64,000 nt of DNA from Flabesymbios commensalis (taxonomy: Eukaryota; Annelida; Polychaeta; Terebellida; Flabelligeridae): the NCBI GenBank assembly GCA_964017125.1, contig OZ024908.1, forward strand, positions 79,610,919-79,674,918, read 5' to 3'. The notes under the pieces are model-generated. The model searched no databases, was not told where the DNA came from, and saw nothing but the letters and a program-made list of their open reading frames with translations. Both the position numbers and the translations under genes were made by a program. Within the stretch, counting starts at the first letter, position 1. Every line of letters starts with the position of its first letter. This document shows, piece after piece, positions 45,374 to 55,930 of the stretch.

Positions 45374-45945
45374 TCAGTGATATCTACAATTTAGTTGTGG
45401 ACTGGATATATGATGGACTCGGAGCTGATAGCCCAACAAGCACTCACAATGACCTAATGCTGATTTAATGTTAGCCCAGCGGTGGTGACGGTGGGACATT
45501 ATCAAACCAACATTGGGTTGATGTTTCGTGTTTGCTGGGAGGACACTTTAGATCCCAGGTGACAATCTGGCAGTATGATGAACAAGAAAAGCAAAAGTTT
45601 TTATATTGATTGTATTATGTGCTATTTGAAAAACGTTAATTTATTGCCTGTTTGTCAAGTTGTTTGATGCTTGACGTTCAAACTAAAGCGCTGTTGTTTT
45701 TAATATTTTACTGTTATACTAGTTAAATAATTATTGTTCAAGTGTTGAACACTGTGATAAAAGAGTTTTTCATCTCTTGCTCTGTGCAATATTTTACTTT
45801 TGATCTATGTTGTAGTTGATTGATCATTGTTAACTAGTAACATTAACAATAACATTATCATCACATTAAAAACTACTCAAGATCATAAGATTAAAAAAAA
45901 GGCATTTGAATAAAATAAAAAATGCATTATATAAATAAAAAAACG
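45374..45945 (+). other. 3' UTR and polyadenylation region of the KIAA0825 homologue
   Basis: After the TAG at 45371-45373 the sequence is AT-rich, with AATAAA hexamers at about 45909 and 45934, which are plausible poly(A) signals. A palindromic family-E repeat (45431-45539) lies inside this region and would be transcribed as part of the 3' UTR. The exact cleavage site cannot be seen. Confidence 0.5.
45431..45539. repeat. Family E palindrome in the KIAA0825 3' UTR
   Basis: GCCCAACAAGCACTCACAAT to TTGATGTTTCGTGTTTGCTG G. It starts 58 bp after the stop codon and would put a ~50-bp imperfect stem in the mature mRNA if the poly(A) site is downstream as predicted. Confidence 0.85.
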
Positions 45946-46127
45946 CACTATCTATTCACATCTTCAAAATGATAAATAGTAATCAAAATTCATTGTTGTC
46001 AGTCAATGTTTTGAACATCCTGTTCAAACCCAGCTGTCTGTTATATTCTGTCCTTTTGCAGTAATGTTAATCTCTGATGATACACATAGCTATATGGATG
46101 ACAACAGACCAGTCAGCATGTGTCATT

Positions 46128-46200
46128 AACAACCTGTGTTAGTTTAATGTTGATCCAGCATCTCTGGCGCTGGCCCAGCATCAAACTAACAAAGGATTGA
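46128..46200. repeat. Family E core copy
   Basis: TGTTAGTTTAATGTTGATCC AGCATCTCTGG / CGCTGGCCCAGCATCAAACT AACA. Core only, downstream of the KIAA0825 homologue. Confidence 0.55.
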
Positions 46201-47160
46201 TTAATAATGATTTAAGAACTTACTTTGAATAACAAGGGGGTGTGTGATGAGTGTTTGATTTGGGGGAGAAGGGTGGTGGCAGCTATGTAAGTAATGATAG
46301 GAGGTAGAAATGATGACTTCATGTATGTTTGCACTTTACAACAAATGTACTTCAGGTATAGTTCATTTATCTCCTACTAGGACACATGTCATCTCCCCCG
46401 TTTGCCGTAATGGAAGGCTGATTAGGCGGCTGGTTTAACCCTTGTGCTGCTAGGCCCATTATTGGGAATGAAATGTGAGTGTAAACATAAGGATTTACAA
46501 AAAAAGTTTTGTCTCAAATTAAGCAAATATAAATAATTTTCACCTACTTGAGTTTGTGGGTTGCTTTAGCTAGAAACAACTTCAAGTGGGTGAAAATTTG
46601 AATTATTTAGTTTAGCGCTTTGACGGTTAAAACCAAATAAAATGTGACTTAAAATGCTAAAAGTGTTTGTGATAGATTCTCAGTTCATAAAATTTGCGAT
46701 ATGTCTAATTTTAATATATTTCCCGTCTAATATATTTTCTGTTATTCAAAGCTTTAATATGAATGAAAAATAGAAAGAAACAATTCAGCATCACAGGGGT
46801 CAATGTATTTACACTAAAAAGAATCACATCTAGTTTCACTTTAATGCTGTCATTTTTGTGCTTGCTATTTTTGATGATATTAAATGTATTAAATTATACA
46901 CAATTTTTTGTCAATAATCTGAAAATTTTATGTTATCCTATATTTATTACTTATCTTATTATATATTTACACGATTTTGTTGTTTAATCTATGAGACTCC
47001 TTTACCAATGATATCTGTTACATTTGAATATTTATTTCATTGATAATCTATGTGGTGTGATAAAATACATCTCTGTCTCATGTAAGATGTATTGCGATAT
47101 AAGTATTATTACATTTATACATACTTAATTTTGTCATGTTTATCTGATGTTAGATCTAAT
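46200..47160. other. Intergenic sequence after the KIAA0825 homologue
   Basis: Contains one family-C MITE (46435-46630); the rest is AT-rich. An open frame at 46763-46987 codes a run of hydrophobic residues from AT-rich codons and has no other support as a gene. Confidence 0.5.
46435..46630. repeat. TTAA-type MITE, family C
   Basis: TTAA at 46435-46438 and 46627-46630, TTAACCCTTGTGCTGCTAGG to AGCGCTTTGACGGTTAA. Slightly shorter than other copies; hairpin CACCTACTTGAGTTTGTGGG / AACAACTTCAAGTGGGTG. Confidence 0.85.
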
Positions 47161-47166
47161 AGAATT

Positions 47167-47490
47167 AGCCAGCACAGACCAGATATTGATTCTATGTTGG
47201 TGTACTGTTGGCCCAACATTAACCCTCAAAGTTAAACAGATAAGCACGACTATAGTAGTTTTTTAATCCATTTTATTTGTCAATCAAGTTTTTGAGACCG
47301 AAATGAGTGTTTAAATATCAAGATTTGCAAATGTTTTGTCTCAAATTAAGCAAATAATAATAATTTTCACACACATTGAAGCTGTGTGTCGTGCTAGCGA
47401 AACGCAGCTTCAACTGGGTGAGAATTTAAATTATTCAATTTAGCCCTTAAGGGTTAAAACATCGAAACGTCAACGTCTCGTATCTGCTGG
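47167..47490. repeat. Family E palindrome interrupted by a family C MITE
   Basis: Left part CAGCACAGACCAGATATTGA ... GTTGGCCCAACA, right part AACGTCAACGTCTCGTATCT GCTGG (47490). Between them a full C copy occupies 47219-47457, TTAA to TTAA. Family E normally reads CAACATTAAACC here, so the empty target site is known. Confidence 0.85.
47219..47457. repeat. TTAA-type MITE, family C, nested in family E
   Basis: TTAACCCTCAAAGTTAAACA to TTTAGCCCTTAAGGGTTAA, TTAA on both sides. Hairpin ACACATTGAAGCTGTGTGTC / GAAACGCAGCTTCAACTGGG. Confidence 0.9.
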
Positions 47491-47706
47491 AAATTAGATT
47501 CAGATTCATTCTCAGGCTTAATTGATGTGCGTTTGTTATGGTGTTACTTTGACCACATAAACATTAATTATACTGTGTTGTCTACACGAATATTACCTTT
47601 CAGTTTTAATTGTATTTATTATTTAATATTCAGTCAGTGTTTATCCTGATATCCTGACGTGGGAATGATTTTCCGGTGTGGACAGCTACTCCATGATACT
47701 ATGAAT

Positions 47707-48035
47707 CCCAGTTCACAAAACACGTTCATCCAATGTTGTTTTAACCCTTAAACCGTTAGATTGAATAATTTAAATTTTCACCCACTTTAAGTTGTGTTTC
47801 GCTACTGCGACCCACAAAGGCAAGTGCTTGAAAATCACTCGTTCCTGTTTAATTTGAGAGCAAACATTTGCAAATCTTGCTGTTTCAACACAATTTTTTG
47901 TTTTCAAATGATTTGAGCAGCAAATAAAACAGATTAAAAGTGACTAAAGTCGCGATTAGCGGGTTAAGGGTTTTAATGTGTGGCCAGCGTCGCAGACGTT
48001 TGACCAGCACTGAGTGAATGTCTTGTGTTAGCTAG
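47707..48035. repeat. Family E palindrome interrupted by a family C MITE
   Basis: Left CCCAGTTCACAAAACACGTT ... TGTTGTT, right AATGTGTGGCCAGCGTCGCA ... TCTTGTGTTAGCTAG. A family-C copy (47741-47976) splits it at TTTTAA, present on both sides. Confidence 0.85.
47741..47976. repeat. TTAA-type MITE, family C, nested in family E
   Basis: CCCTTAAACCGTTAGATTG to ATTAGCGGGTTAAGGG, flanked by TTTTAA on each side, so the duplication may be 6 bp here or TTAA with a short extension. Second independent C-in-E insertion within 600 bp. Confidence 0.88.
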
Positions 48036-48379
48036 TATTCCACTGAGGTGTGAAGTTCTCTATGACTTATCTTGTGGATCTCAATAAATGTTTTAAATTT
48101 CTCACCAGTTTCTGTGTTGCAATATTTGGAAACAATTGAAACTTTGAATCTATTTATTTATTTATTTTTTCAATGGAAGGATAGATGATAGTTTAGGTAT
48201 CCTTTATTTTTTTGTCATTTCTGCCCCTTGGAAAAATATGTGGTGCAACTTATTACGTGCAGATTTGTCATTACAATAAATTTATAATACATAGTAGATT
48301 ATATACATGCCATGCCACGTTAATGTACATACAAGCTAAAAGGTGCAAGTTTTTTTAGCTATCAGTTTACTTTTTGAAG

Positions 48380-48985
48380 CAAATGTCCGACGCTAACTTC
48401 CGGCTCCTTAGTGTATTAAGCATTTACTGCTTTTTCACTGGCGTCCCAGTCTCTTCCTGCATGCAACAGCGCTGTCGCCAGGCAGTATTTGCTCACTTGT
48501 AAATCAAGTAGATACTTCCTTTTCGCTGGTGTCACTCCCTCCTTCTTGTGTGTAACATCACTCTCAATAGACAGTATCTAATTAAAATAAGCAGATTCTT
48601 GCTTTCCCCTGTGTGCAGCAGCCTTCTAGATCATGATGTTTCTAGTCGGTCAACATGATGCACTGCCCAAATGTTGGCTAGATGATGGCACAACATGTAT
48701 CAACATTGATCCAACAGTGGGTCAGTGTATCGACACGAATCGTCTAGCCAATGCTGTTTTACTGCTGAGCCAGGGTCGTCGACGCTGAGCCAGCATTAGG
48801 CTAGCATTTGGTAAAAGTTTTATCATGTATCGTGGTTGACCGATGCTGGACTGATGTTGGCCCAGCGTTTCAGACAGTGGGCCACAAGTAGGCCAACATT
48901 TGGTCAACGTCTCGTGTTTTCTCGGTGTGACAGGCAAAGGGGAAAGGCAGTAACTGTTTACTGGGTAAGCAGTGTCTGTCACCAG
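48380..48985. repeat. Composite repeat, copy 1 (F hairpin plus three E-like units)
   Basis: TTTACTGCTTTTTCACTGGC GTCCC, GGCAGTATTTGCTCACTTGT AAATCAAGTAGATACTTCC, then three E-like blocks ending GGTCAACGTCTCGTG, then an inverted GGCAGTAACTGTTTACTGGG block. Order and spacing match 52415-52930. Confidence 0.75.
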
Positions 48986-49379
48986 GGACTTAGCTAGAAA
49001 AAGAAAAATGCTTGTCAGATTCTAATTAGAAACACTATGCCAGTCATGATGCCGAGAAATTTTGAACAAAAAGCCTGCAAACGGTGGCATTTGGTAGCAT
49101 TTGAGGTGATAATCTAGAGCTATAATTTTGGTGTTTTATAGCATTAATTTTCATTCATTTTCTGCGACAGAAATAAAGTTGAAAGAGACCGTCTGCTTCG
49201 CTTTAAACCCACGGTTGGCAGTTCAAAACATTGCTAATAGTGCAATTGGAATCCCAGATATTTGGAGTGTTTTTTTCAATTATTGGAGGGGAAGAATTTA
49301 ATGACATTTCAATGAGTGCCCGTCCCGTCAAAGCCAACACTGCCCGTCTGAAATGACGGGTCGCTAGTTAAGACACTGT

Positions 49380-49700
49380 CCGTCACACTATCACACAACA
49401 TTGCCTCAGGCTGGTCTACGGTACCGTCTGCAACGATGGCTCAACATTTAGACAACATTGACAGTGAGCAGTCGAGTTAGTGACGATCAGGAGATACTAA
49501 TCCAATGTTGTTTCACTGCTGGAAAACCACATACTTCACTGGCCTAGCATTAGACTGAAATTCAACCATGCATAGTTCAATAGCATTGTACAGGGGGCGA
49601 TCTGGTGAGACGCAGACAGTAACCCAATGTTGATTCAATGCTGTAGCTCTATTTAGTTCATTGGCACAGCATTGAGCCAACTCGACGTTGAGCCGCCTTT
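49380..49700. repeat. Degenerate family E units
   Basis: GGTACCGTCTGCAACGATGG CTCAACATT, CCAATGTTGTTTCACTGCTG GAAAACC and CCCAATGTTGATTCAATGCT G are decayed E-like blocks in series, reminiscent of the composite repeat 400 bp to the left. Confidence 0.5.
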
Positions 49701-51100
49701 GACCGGGGGGGGGGGGGGGGGCACATCAGGCTCAGCGACGTCGCGCTGAGTGTTTGTCTGCCTGTCAATTATAATATCTATCGATTTGGAATGCACATTT
49801 GTTATATCAGCTAAATCTATTGAAGATTGATATATTATATATTTCTCTAGCCATAATATTAACAAAGCAGCAACTAGTGTTTGCAGCTAGGTCAGAACAG
49901 GCAGGCTGAGGACGGGTGTTACTGTCTGTGTAAGTCCACTTCCGTCATGATGCAATATATGAAGATTTTTATGAAGATCATATATATATACACACTAGGC
50001 TGACAACCTTATAATCACCGTCACAATGGCCTGGATGGGTTGAATGTGATGTAGCAATAGCTCAAAGGCGCCTTCCAAATATTGGAAGATCGAGCATCAT
50101 ATGGTGCTCACGAATAACAACAGGGCGCTCAAGAAGGACAACATTCATTGGCGTAGCGCCATCCCATAAATGCCAAAATAGAATTTTTTAAATTGTAAAA
50201 AAAAACATTTAAAATTTTTTGGGGAAAATATTTGTACAATTTCACAATATACCATTTTTCGTGTCCATGACAAAGATGGACATTGTATTCATTGAGACAA
50301 ATATGTTCAAGGCGACACAGTCCGGCCAAAATCATCATTTTTTATTTTGACCTCCTTAGTAGGCCTATGGTCATAAAATGTGAATATGCCCATCTATTGA
50401 CAAGAATTCCTTAAGTCTTTTATATTTTGGTTGTTGTGGTAAGTGTACCGAAAGCCCCGTTAATCAGTTAAAAATAATTCATGTATTTCTTATTTTGGAC
50501 ATGTAGGCCTATGTCTGGAATTAAATATCGTCCTTATTTCTCTTTGAACTGGTAAATGCGCAACACAAATTTAAAAAAGCTTACACATGTTTATGGACAT
50601 GCTCGCATATTATGGAAATATAAAGGAGCCAATTAAATACAAATGATAAAAGTCTGGCCTGCATGTTTGTGTCGCTTATTAATTAGATTTGAGATCTTAA
50701 ACTTAGAAGAAGAAATTTTATTATTGAATCAAATGTTCCAAGTGCATGAGCGCTTTATTATTGTCGTGTATAACAATGTCGCTCCATATCAAAGTGTCGC
50801 GAATTATGATATGCTCAAGATATTTCTTCCAATACCCGGTAGGCCTAATTGGACAACCCTGGCTTTGGTCAAAGATACATCATGACTTCTGTGATTGAAG
50901 ATGTAATTGTGGAATTAGGCCTATTTAATAATGAGGAGGGCTACCTATTACCTGATACTAGTCTCCCGTCACCCACCATCCTTGGACGTTTAATACTAGC
51001 ACTACATTTTATAGGAGTTATTGAAGGACGAGCTCCTACGACATTAAGCCTACAGTGACCCAACTTTGTGAATCATTATTCTCTATATAACCATTATCCT
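49701..51100. other. Intergenic sequence with an unassigned open stretch
   Basis: A G run lies at 49706-49722. The adjoining frames at 50643-50885 and 50849-51058 together are open for about 400 bp (for example EEILLLNQMFQVHERFIIVV and SVIEDVIVELGLFNNEEGYL), look more protein-like than neighbours, and stop just before the SINE fragment. I do not recognise the protein; an old transposase relic is possible. Confidence 0.35.
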
Positions 51101-51107
51101 CCATATA

Positions 51108-51172
51108 ATCTCAGTAGGTTCTCTTGCCTCAGTTTAGCCTACATGTGCACAAAGGTAGCCTAAAATCCATCG
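51108..51172 (+). mobile_element. 3' body fragment of the same SINE family
   Basis: CAGTTTAGCCTACATGTGCA then CAAAGGTAGCCTAAA matches the SINE body at 22875-22915 with few differences. Neither tRNA-like head nor the tail is present, so this is a 5'-truncated, older copy. Confidence 0.75.
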
Positions 51173-51914
51173 ACGTTCCAGGGGCCGTATTCTCGTACAT
51201 TGCCAAGATAAGAACAATTCTTTTCTTATTTAAGATAAGAAGTGACGGAACTAAGAAGTTGCGTAATTTGCTATTCTCGAAAAAAATTGGAACATTCTTT
51301 GCTACTCAAATTTCTTTAATTTGTTGCAACGGCAACAGCGCCAACATCGTCATCTTACTATGGGTGGGTCTTTTTCACGAAACCGAGCGATACCGGCCGA
51401 AACCGGCCTTAAAAACGCTAATAAAGGCCTAATTAACTATATATATACTATTGTGTAAGTAACCATAGTCCACGGGTAGCATTATATTAATAAAATGTAT
51501 AAATATAAGTAGGTTCAATAACCGAAACGTCTACCGCAAGCTTGAGAATGCCCCCGCTATTGGTCTAGCATGTGTAGACATAATCCTGATAGTAGGCCTG
51601 CATGTCATGTAACGTGTTAGACTACTTGTGGCATATACTATGGCTGCGAAATTATATTCACTAGATGTCACTAGAGTCACCAAATGAAATGTAATCAATT
51701 AATATCGTTAATAAAAAAAAAGAACACATTCCGGAATGACACATTTATTTCAAATATGTAGGCCCTATCATATATTTACATTATATATACAACAGTAAAG
51801 TATAAGATATATATACATGTGCATTATAGGCCCCTATTATAATTATGATACAACTTTATAATAAAATTATTTACATAGTTTTACAATATGATTATTTAGG
51901 CATTATTTCATATG
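51173..51914. other. Intergenic sequence, no gene recognised
   Basis: GGGGCCGTATTCTCGTACAT at 51180 resembles the start of a common animal repeat but no second end was found. The remainder is AT-rich with several TAGGCC words. Confidence 0.4.
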
Positions 51915-51988
51915 TGACAGTGCCCTGAACATGCAGTTACCGTCACCGAGGACATCTAGACGATCTGTACCAACAGCTGCGTAGATCC
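51915..51988 (-). pseudogene. OTU-protease-like exon or relic
   Basis: Read on the minus strand, a pyrimidine-rich acceptor (TTGCTTGTTGCAG) is followed by a short frame reading IYAAVGTDRLDVLGDGNCMF then RALSHMK and a stop. The DGNC-FRALS core is the catalytic-Cys motif of OTU-family deubiquitinases (Asp and Cys are the catalytic residues). Only this ~27-residue block is present; no His-containing C-terminal half was found nearby. It may be the last recognisable exon of a host OTU gene, or a piece of a mobile element, since some animal Helitrons carry OTU domains. Stop and lack of donor favour a relic. Confidence 0.4.
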
Positions 51989-52414
51989 TGCAACAAGCAA
52001 AGAGAAAAGATATATATACATATATGACATATATAACATAAAAATAAAATATAAATAACATATTGCAAAGCCGCGTAGTTATTTTATCTTTGGTTTTCGG
52101 GACGATAAACATTTAATATTAAATTGTTTATTAAAGAGTCACACTTGGCCTCTTACGTGTCACTTTAATTGCCACTCCTCCTTCCCGACTTGTAATCACC
52201 ATGACGTAACAAGCGTCTACCCATTGTCTCTAATCCCTTTGATTGGTTATAACCCACTCAGCCCCAGAGCGCATCACCCAATTACTTGTTTTTCTTTACA
52301 TTTTACAATGTGGAGCAAGGACGTACAATATGATTGTATGTTATTGCCTAGTGATATATTATAACAATATTTTTTAGTTTGTCGACTCGACAAACTTTTA
52401 AGCTGGTTTTCCAC

Positions 52415-52935
52415 ACAAACGTCTGTCGTTAACTTCCGTTATTATCTGTTCTGTCTGTGCAATGTCAGAAGGCAATATCTGCTCCCTGGTATACTAGTCA
52501 TTTACTGCTTTTTAACTGGCGTCCCGTCTCTTACTGCCATAGCGCTGCCAAAAGGCCGTATTTGTTCACTTGTAAATCAAGTATATACTTCCTTTCCGCT
52601 GATGTCACTGCCTCCTTTTGGCTTGCACTGACCCAATGTTGGTTATATGTTGTGCCATCATCTATGACACTTTTCCAACATTGAACCAACATTGTGTCAG
52701 GGTATTGAGTTGCCGGTGTTCCCTGCAAAAATGAGACATTTAGCCAATGCTGTTTCACAGCTGAGCCATGGTCGTAGACGATGGGCCAGGAGTAAGGTAG
52801 CATTGGTCGAACGTTTATCTTGTAAGGCCTATATACTGGTATGCCAATGCTGGGCTAATGTCGGCCCAGTGTTGTAAACAGTGGGCCACTATCGGGCTTA
52901 CATTGTGTCAATGACTCGAGTTTGCTGATCAGCTG
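52415..52935. repeat. Composite repeat, copy 2
   Basis: CATTTACTGCTTTTTAACTG GCGTCCCGTCTC and TTCACTTGTAAATCAAGTAT ATACTTCC match copy 1 closely. Three E-like blocks follow (CCAATGTTGGTTATATGTTG, CCAATGCTGTTTCACAGCTG, CCAATGCTGGGCTAATGTCG). Confidence 0.75.
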
Positions 52936-52944
52936 TGACCACAA

Positions 52945-53053
52945 CCCAGCAAACACGAGGCAGTGACCCAATGTTGTTCTAATGCTGGCCCGCCGTCTTC
53001 GACGTCGGCACAATATTAAAACAACATTGGGTCAATGCCTCGTGATATCTGGG
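52945..53053. repeat. Family E palindrome, typical subtype
   Basis: CCCAGCAAACACGAGGCAGT to TCAATGCCTCGTGATATCTG GG; centre CCGCCGTCTTCGACGTCGG. It directly follows the composite repeat at 52.4 kb. Confidence 0.85.
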
Positions 53054-53346
53054 TAGGTGTTCATGAATGGGAGCAGTCTGTCGGGGGGGGGGGGGGGGGG
53101 GAGGGCTAGCCACCTTCTCCCACCCCTCTTTGCCTCACTTGACACAACCTTGTTATGTTACGCAATACAACAATTAGGTCTTGGCTAAGATATTTGTCTC
53201 CAAAAATGGCAAATTTTGTATTATTAAAATTAGATTTTTGGACTCGGCAGTAAAAGGCATTGTACATTGATATAATTTATACACTTCTGGTGTGAAAAAT
53301 GACCGAATAATGTAATTTATTGCAATGCCTGATCATGTGGTAAGTT

Positions 53347-53632
53347 AACCCTTTCATTACGACCATCTGACATGAAAAGGGGACAATGTATGGTGAACTA
53401 TACATTTTTATTTATTAAGTTTATTTTGCCTGAGTTTGTGTCCTATTTAGGGAAAATAGGGGTGCTGTGTGTGAGAAACGGTTGACATTTCTGTACACCA
53501 GTCCTTGTGAATATGTCCAATATAACGTTTGGGGTCCCTAGGTTAGGTATGCCTACTTTCGTCTTTAAGAAGTGTTCAGATAAAATATATGTTCATGATT
53601 AAATATAGTGATTAGACCGTAAAGGGTTTTGA
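53347..53632. repeat. TTAA-type element, separate family (G)
   Basis: GTTAACCCTTTCATTACGAC to TTAGACCGTAAAGGGTTTTG: TTAA on the left, degraded on the right, with CCCTTT...CG inverted ends of about 11 bp. The body is unrelated to A-D and has no central hairpin. Confidence 0.6.
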
Positions 53633-53639
53633 TTGGAAT

Positions 53640-53714
53640 AATATTGGCCAAGCGTCGCAGACAGTGGCCCAGCATTACATCAGCATTGGGCCAATGTATC
53701 CTGTTATCTGGTGT
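53640..53714. repeat. Family E half copy
   Basis: TTGGCCAAGCGTCGCAGACA GTGGCCC then AGCATTGGGCCAATGTATCC TGTTATCTGG; the right half is intact. Confidence 0.6.
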
Positions 53715-54131
53715 TTCTGGCGCCTGATGTAAAGAATACCTAGTGCCTGACTTATAAAGATTAGGCCTAATTGTGGGATTCCAACAAAAAATAAAACTAG
53801 CCCAACATCATTCTATCGCTGCACCACACTTTGAACAATATCTTTGTTTTTGACGCAACAAGTTAATTTTAGTGGGCCATACGATTTTTGAAGATAAGGC
53901 CTGCCTGCTAAATTAAAGGGACTGGCTCAGGCTAAAATTATAAAAAAAAACAGTGATTCTATTTTGGCTTATTAATATGACCATATAATGTAAACATGTC
54001 CATAGAATAGAACTGCAAAAGTTTTTTTTAATTTTTGTGCTGTGCATTTACCAGTTAGGCTAGATATAGAGACGAAATTCCCGTATTTCTTATTTTTGAC
54101 ATGGTAGTGCCGCCAATAAATGCCCATTGAG

Positions 54132-54356
54132 ATCGGAGCAAAATAAACACATGGTTGGTGGAAAAGGTCGAAAATATCGACTTATAATATTTATCATAAA
54201 ACATGTAGCCAAAAGCTCAAACATTACAGTATTTATATATCAATCAGGTTCTGCTTGCCATGGCAACCCGGCTCACCGGATGGCAACCCATCTCGCCGGT
54301 TTGCCAAGGCAACTCAGTCCCACTACTTGTTTGATTTCATTTGGGGAACTTATGCC
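54132..54356 (-). repeat. Direct repeat copy 2 (B-type repeat), likely element 3' end
   Basis: Second copy of the 225-bp block, same orientation, 788 bp from the first. The 563 bp between the copies would be the A2 segment in a Ngaro-type layout. It probably marks the element's outer 3' boundary. Confidence 0.65.
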
Positions 54357-54919
54357 CCACACATAATAACAACCGAACAAACACAAAACTGATCATGATC
54401 AGGCCAATATGCACTAAAACTTCTATGATAACACCACAGTACAGCAGCCTGAGAAGGCAAAAAGTAAAACTAGCATTAAGTAAACATGCAAGATTTAATT
54501 AAACCAGCATTGAAATAAAACAAATATGTCACACAAATAAATCTAAGAAAGGGTGGTATACGGTGTTGGACTTTGGGAAAATCTTTTAACATAGAACCAT
54601 GCACTAAAATCAATAGCTCAGCTTCAAGCTCAACAGTAGAGAAGCAAATAAACAAAATATAAAATTTCTAGCAGGCGATGTTTTATAAGATAGCTTATTT
54701 TCTCGGATATTAAAAAAATAAGCAAAACAGCCTTCTATTCGTGCCTGCTAAAGCATGAAAAGACCTGCTCAGCCTCTCGCATGTTCTGTGATAGGCTCAG
54801 CTCGGTCACGTGTCCCCGCTTCACCATACCATGCATTATAAGGTATCGTGAATGAAAATGCCAAAAATTTATTCCTCACATAAATCCAGTTATGAGTCTG
54901 CTCATAACTAATACTTATG

Positions 54920-55144
54920 ATCGGAACAAAATAAACACATGGTTGGTGGAAAAGGTCGAAAATATCGACTTATAATATTTATTATAAAACATGTAGCCAA
55001 AAGCTCAAACATTACAGTATTTATATATCAATCAGGTTCTGGTTGCCATGGCAACCCGGCTCACCGGATGGTAACCCATCTCGCTGGGTTGCCAAGGCAA
55101 CTCAGTCCCACTACTTGTTTGATATCATTTGGGGAACTTATGCC
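54920..55144 (-). repeat. Direct repeat copy 1 (B-type repeat) of the retroelement 3' side
   Basis: A 225-bp block nearly identical to 54132-54356 (about 7 differences by eye). Includes TTGCCATGGCAACCCGGCTC and a short palindrome around CCATGG. Position after the recombinase fits the inner B repeat of a split-direct-repeat element. Confidence 0.7.
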
Positions 55145-55385
55145 AAACGAGGCTCCAGATGTCCCGCTCATCAGAAGCCTCGCCCCCCAAACAAAACAAA
55201 CAACACACTAATCCACCAACCTCTAAAAATATATATATATATATCAAACAATTATTTATCTTAGACAAATCTTACACATTCAATGTATTGAATCTAGTAT
55301 CATACAACAACTGCTTAGGCAACTATCTCGCCAAGCTATCCCCACATAAAGTATGTAAGTATCCAATCCCTCCAAGTCTAGCACA

Positions 55386-55930
55386 TTTCACCATGACTAG
55401 TCCGATAAGATATTGCACTAAGTACACAATACCTCATCTTCATCTATCAAGTTGTCTGCTACCGGCAGACTCCTTGATATCACGTATATGTGCTATGAGT
55501 ATAGAACCCCCCTCTTCCCTGCCCAACTCCTGCAGGCCAGACAATCTGACCTGAGTGTGACCTCCATACCACAGTCAGTAAACCGGTGACGTCATAACGA
55601 ATATTCATGATGCTCGCACCCCTCCATTTCGTACAGGCCTCAAACACACCTGTTGTCAAGGTCAGACTGGTAGTCTGACGGTCTGACCTGACTGGGCAGG
55701 GTGACAATACCTAGGCTACTCAGTCACCAGCTACCACTAGTCACATTTGCAGGTTCGTAGCAGCTTGTAGTCAGTAACTCAGTCCCCTTGTGTAATTCTC
55801 TGCAGAATTTCTAAATACATGACTAGTCTCAACGCTATTGCACTAAAGTACACCTCATCTATTCAGTCACTACTACTCACATTAGCAGGTTTGTAGCAGC
55901 TTGAAGTAATTAGTTTAGTCCCCACACATT
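55386..55930. repeat. Diverged direct duplications in the retroelement 3' non-coding region
   Basis: ACTAGTC...TATTGCACTAA..GTACAC..ACCTCATCT occurs at about 55395 and 55818; CACATT.GCAGGTT.GTAGCAGCTTG occurs at about 55742 and 55878. These are imperfect copies of the same sequence in the same orientation, lying between the recombinase and the direct repeats. No coding potential is credible here. Confidence 0.5.

Noticed and set aside
46763-46987. Small hydrophobic membrane-like protein
   Set aside because: Ile/Leu/Phe runs arise from AT-rich DNA; no splice or promoter evidence.
32600-50060. Similarity between about 32620-32660 and 50020-50060 (GTCACAATGGCCTGG)
   Set aside because: Only about 40 bp match and no ends can be defined; too short to call a repeat family from two copies.
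55129-55554. Plus-strand frame of 141 codons
   Set aside because: It covers the element's direct repeat and its 3' non-coding part, with low-complexity composition and no domain.
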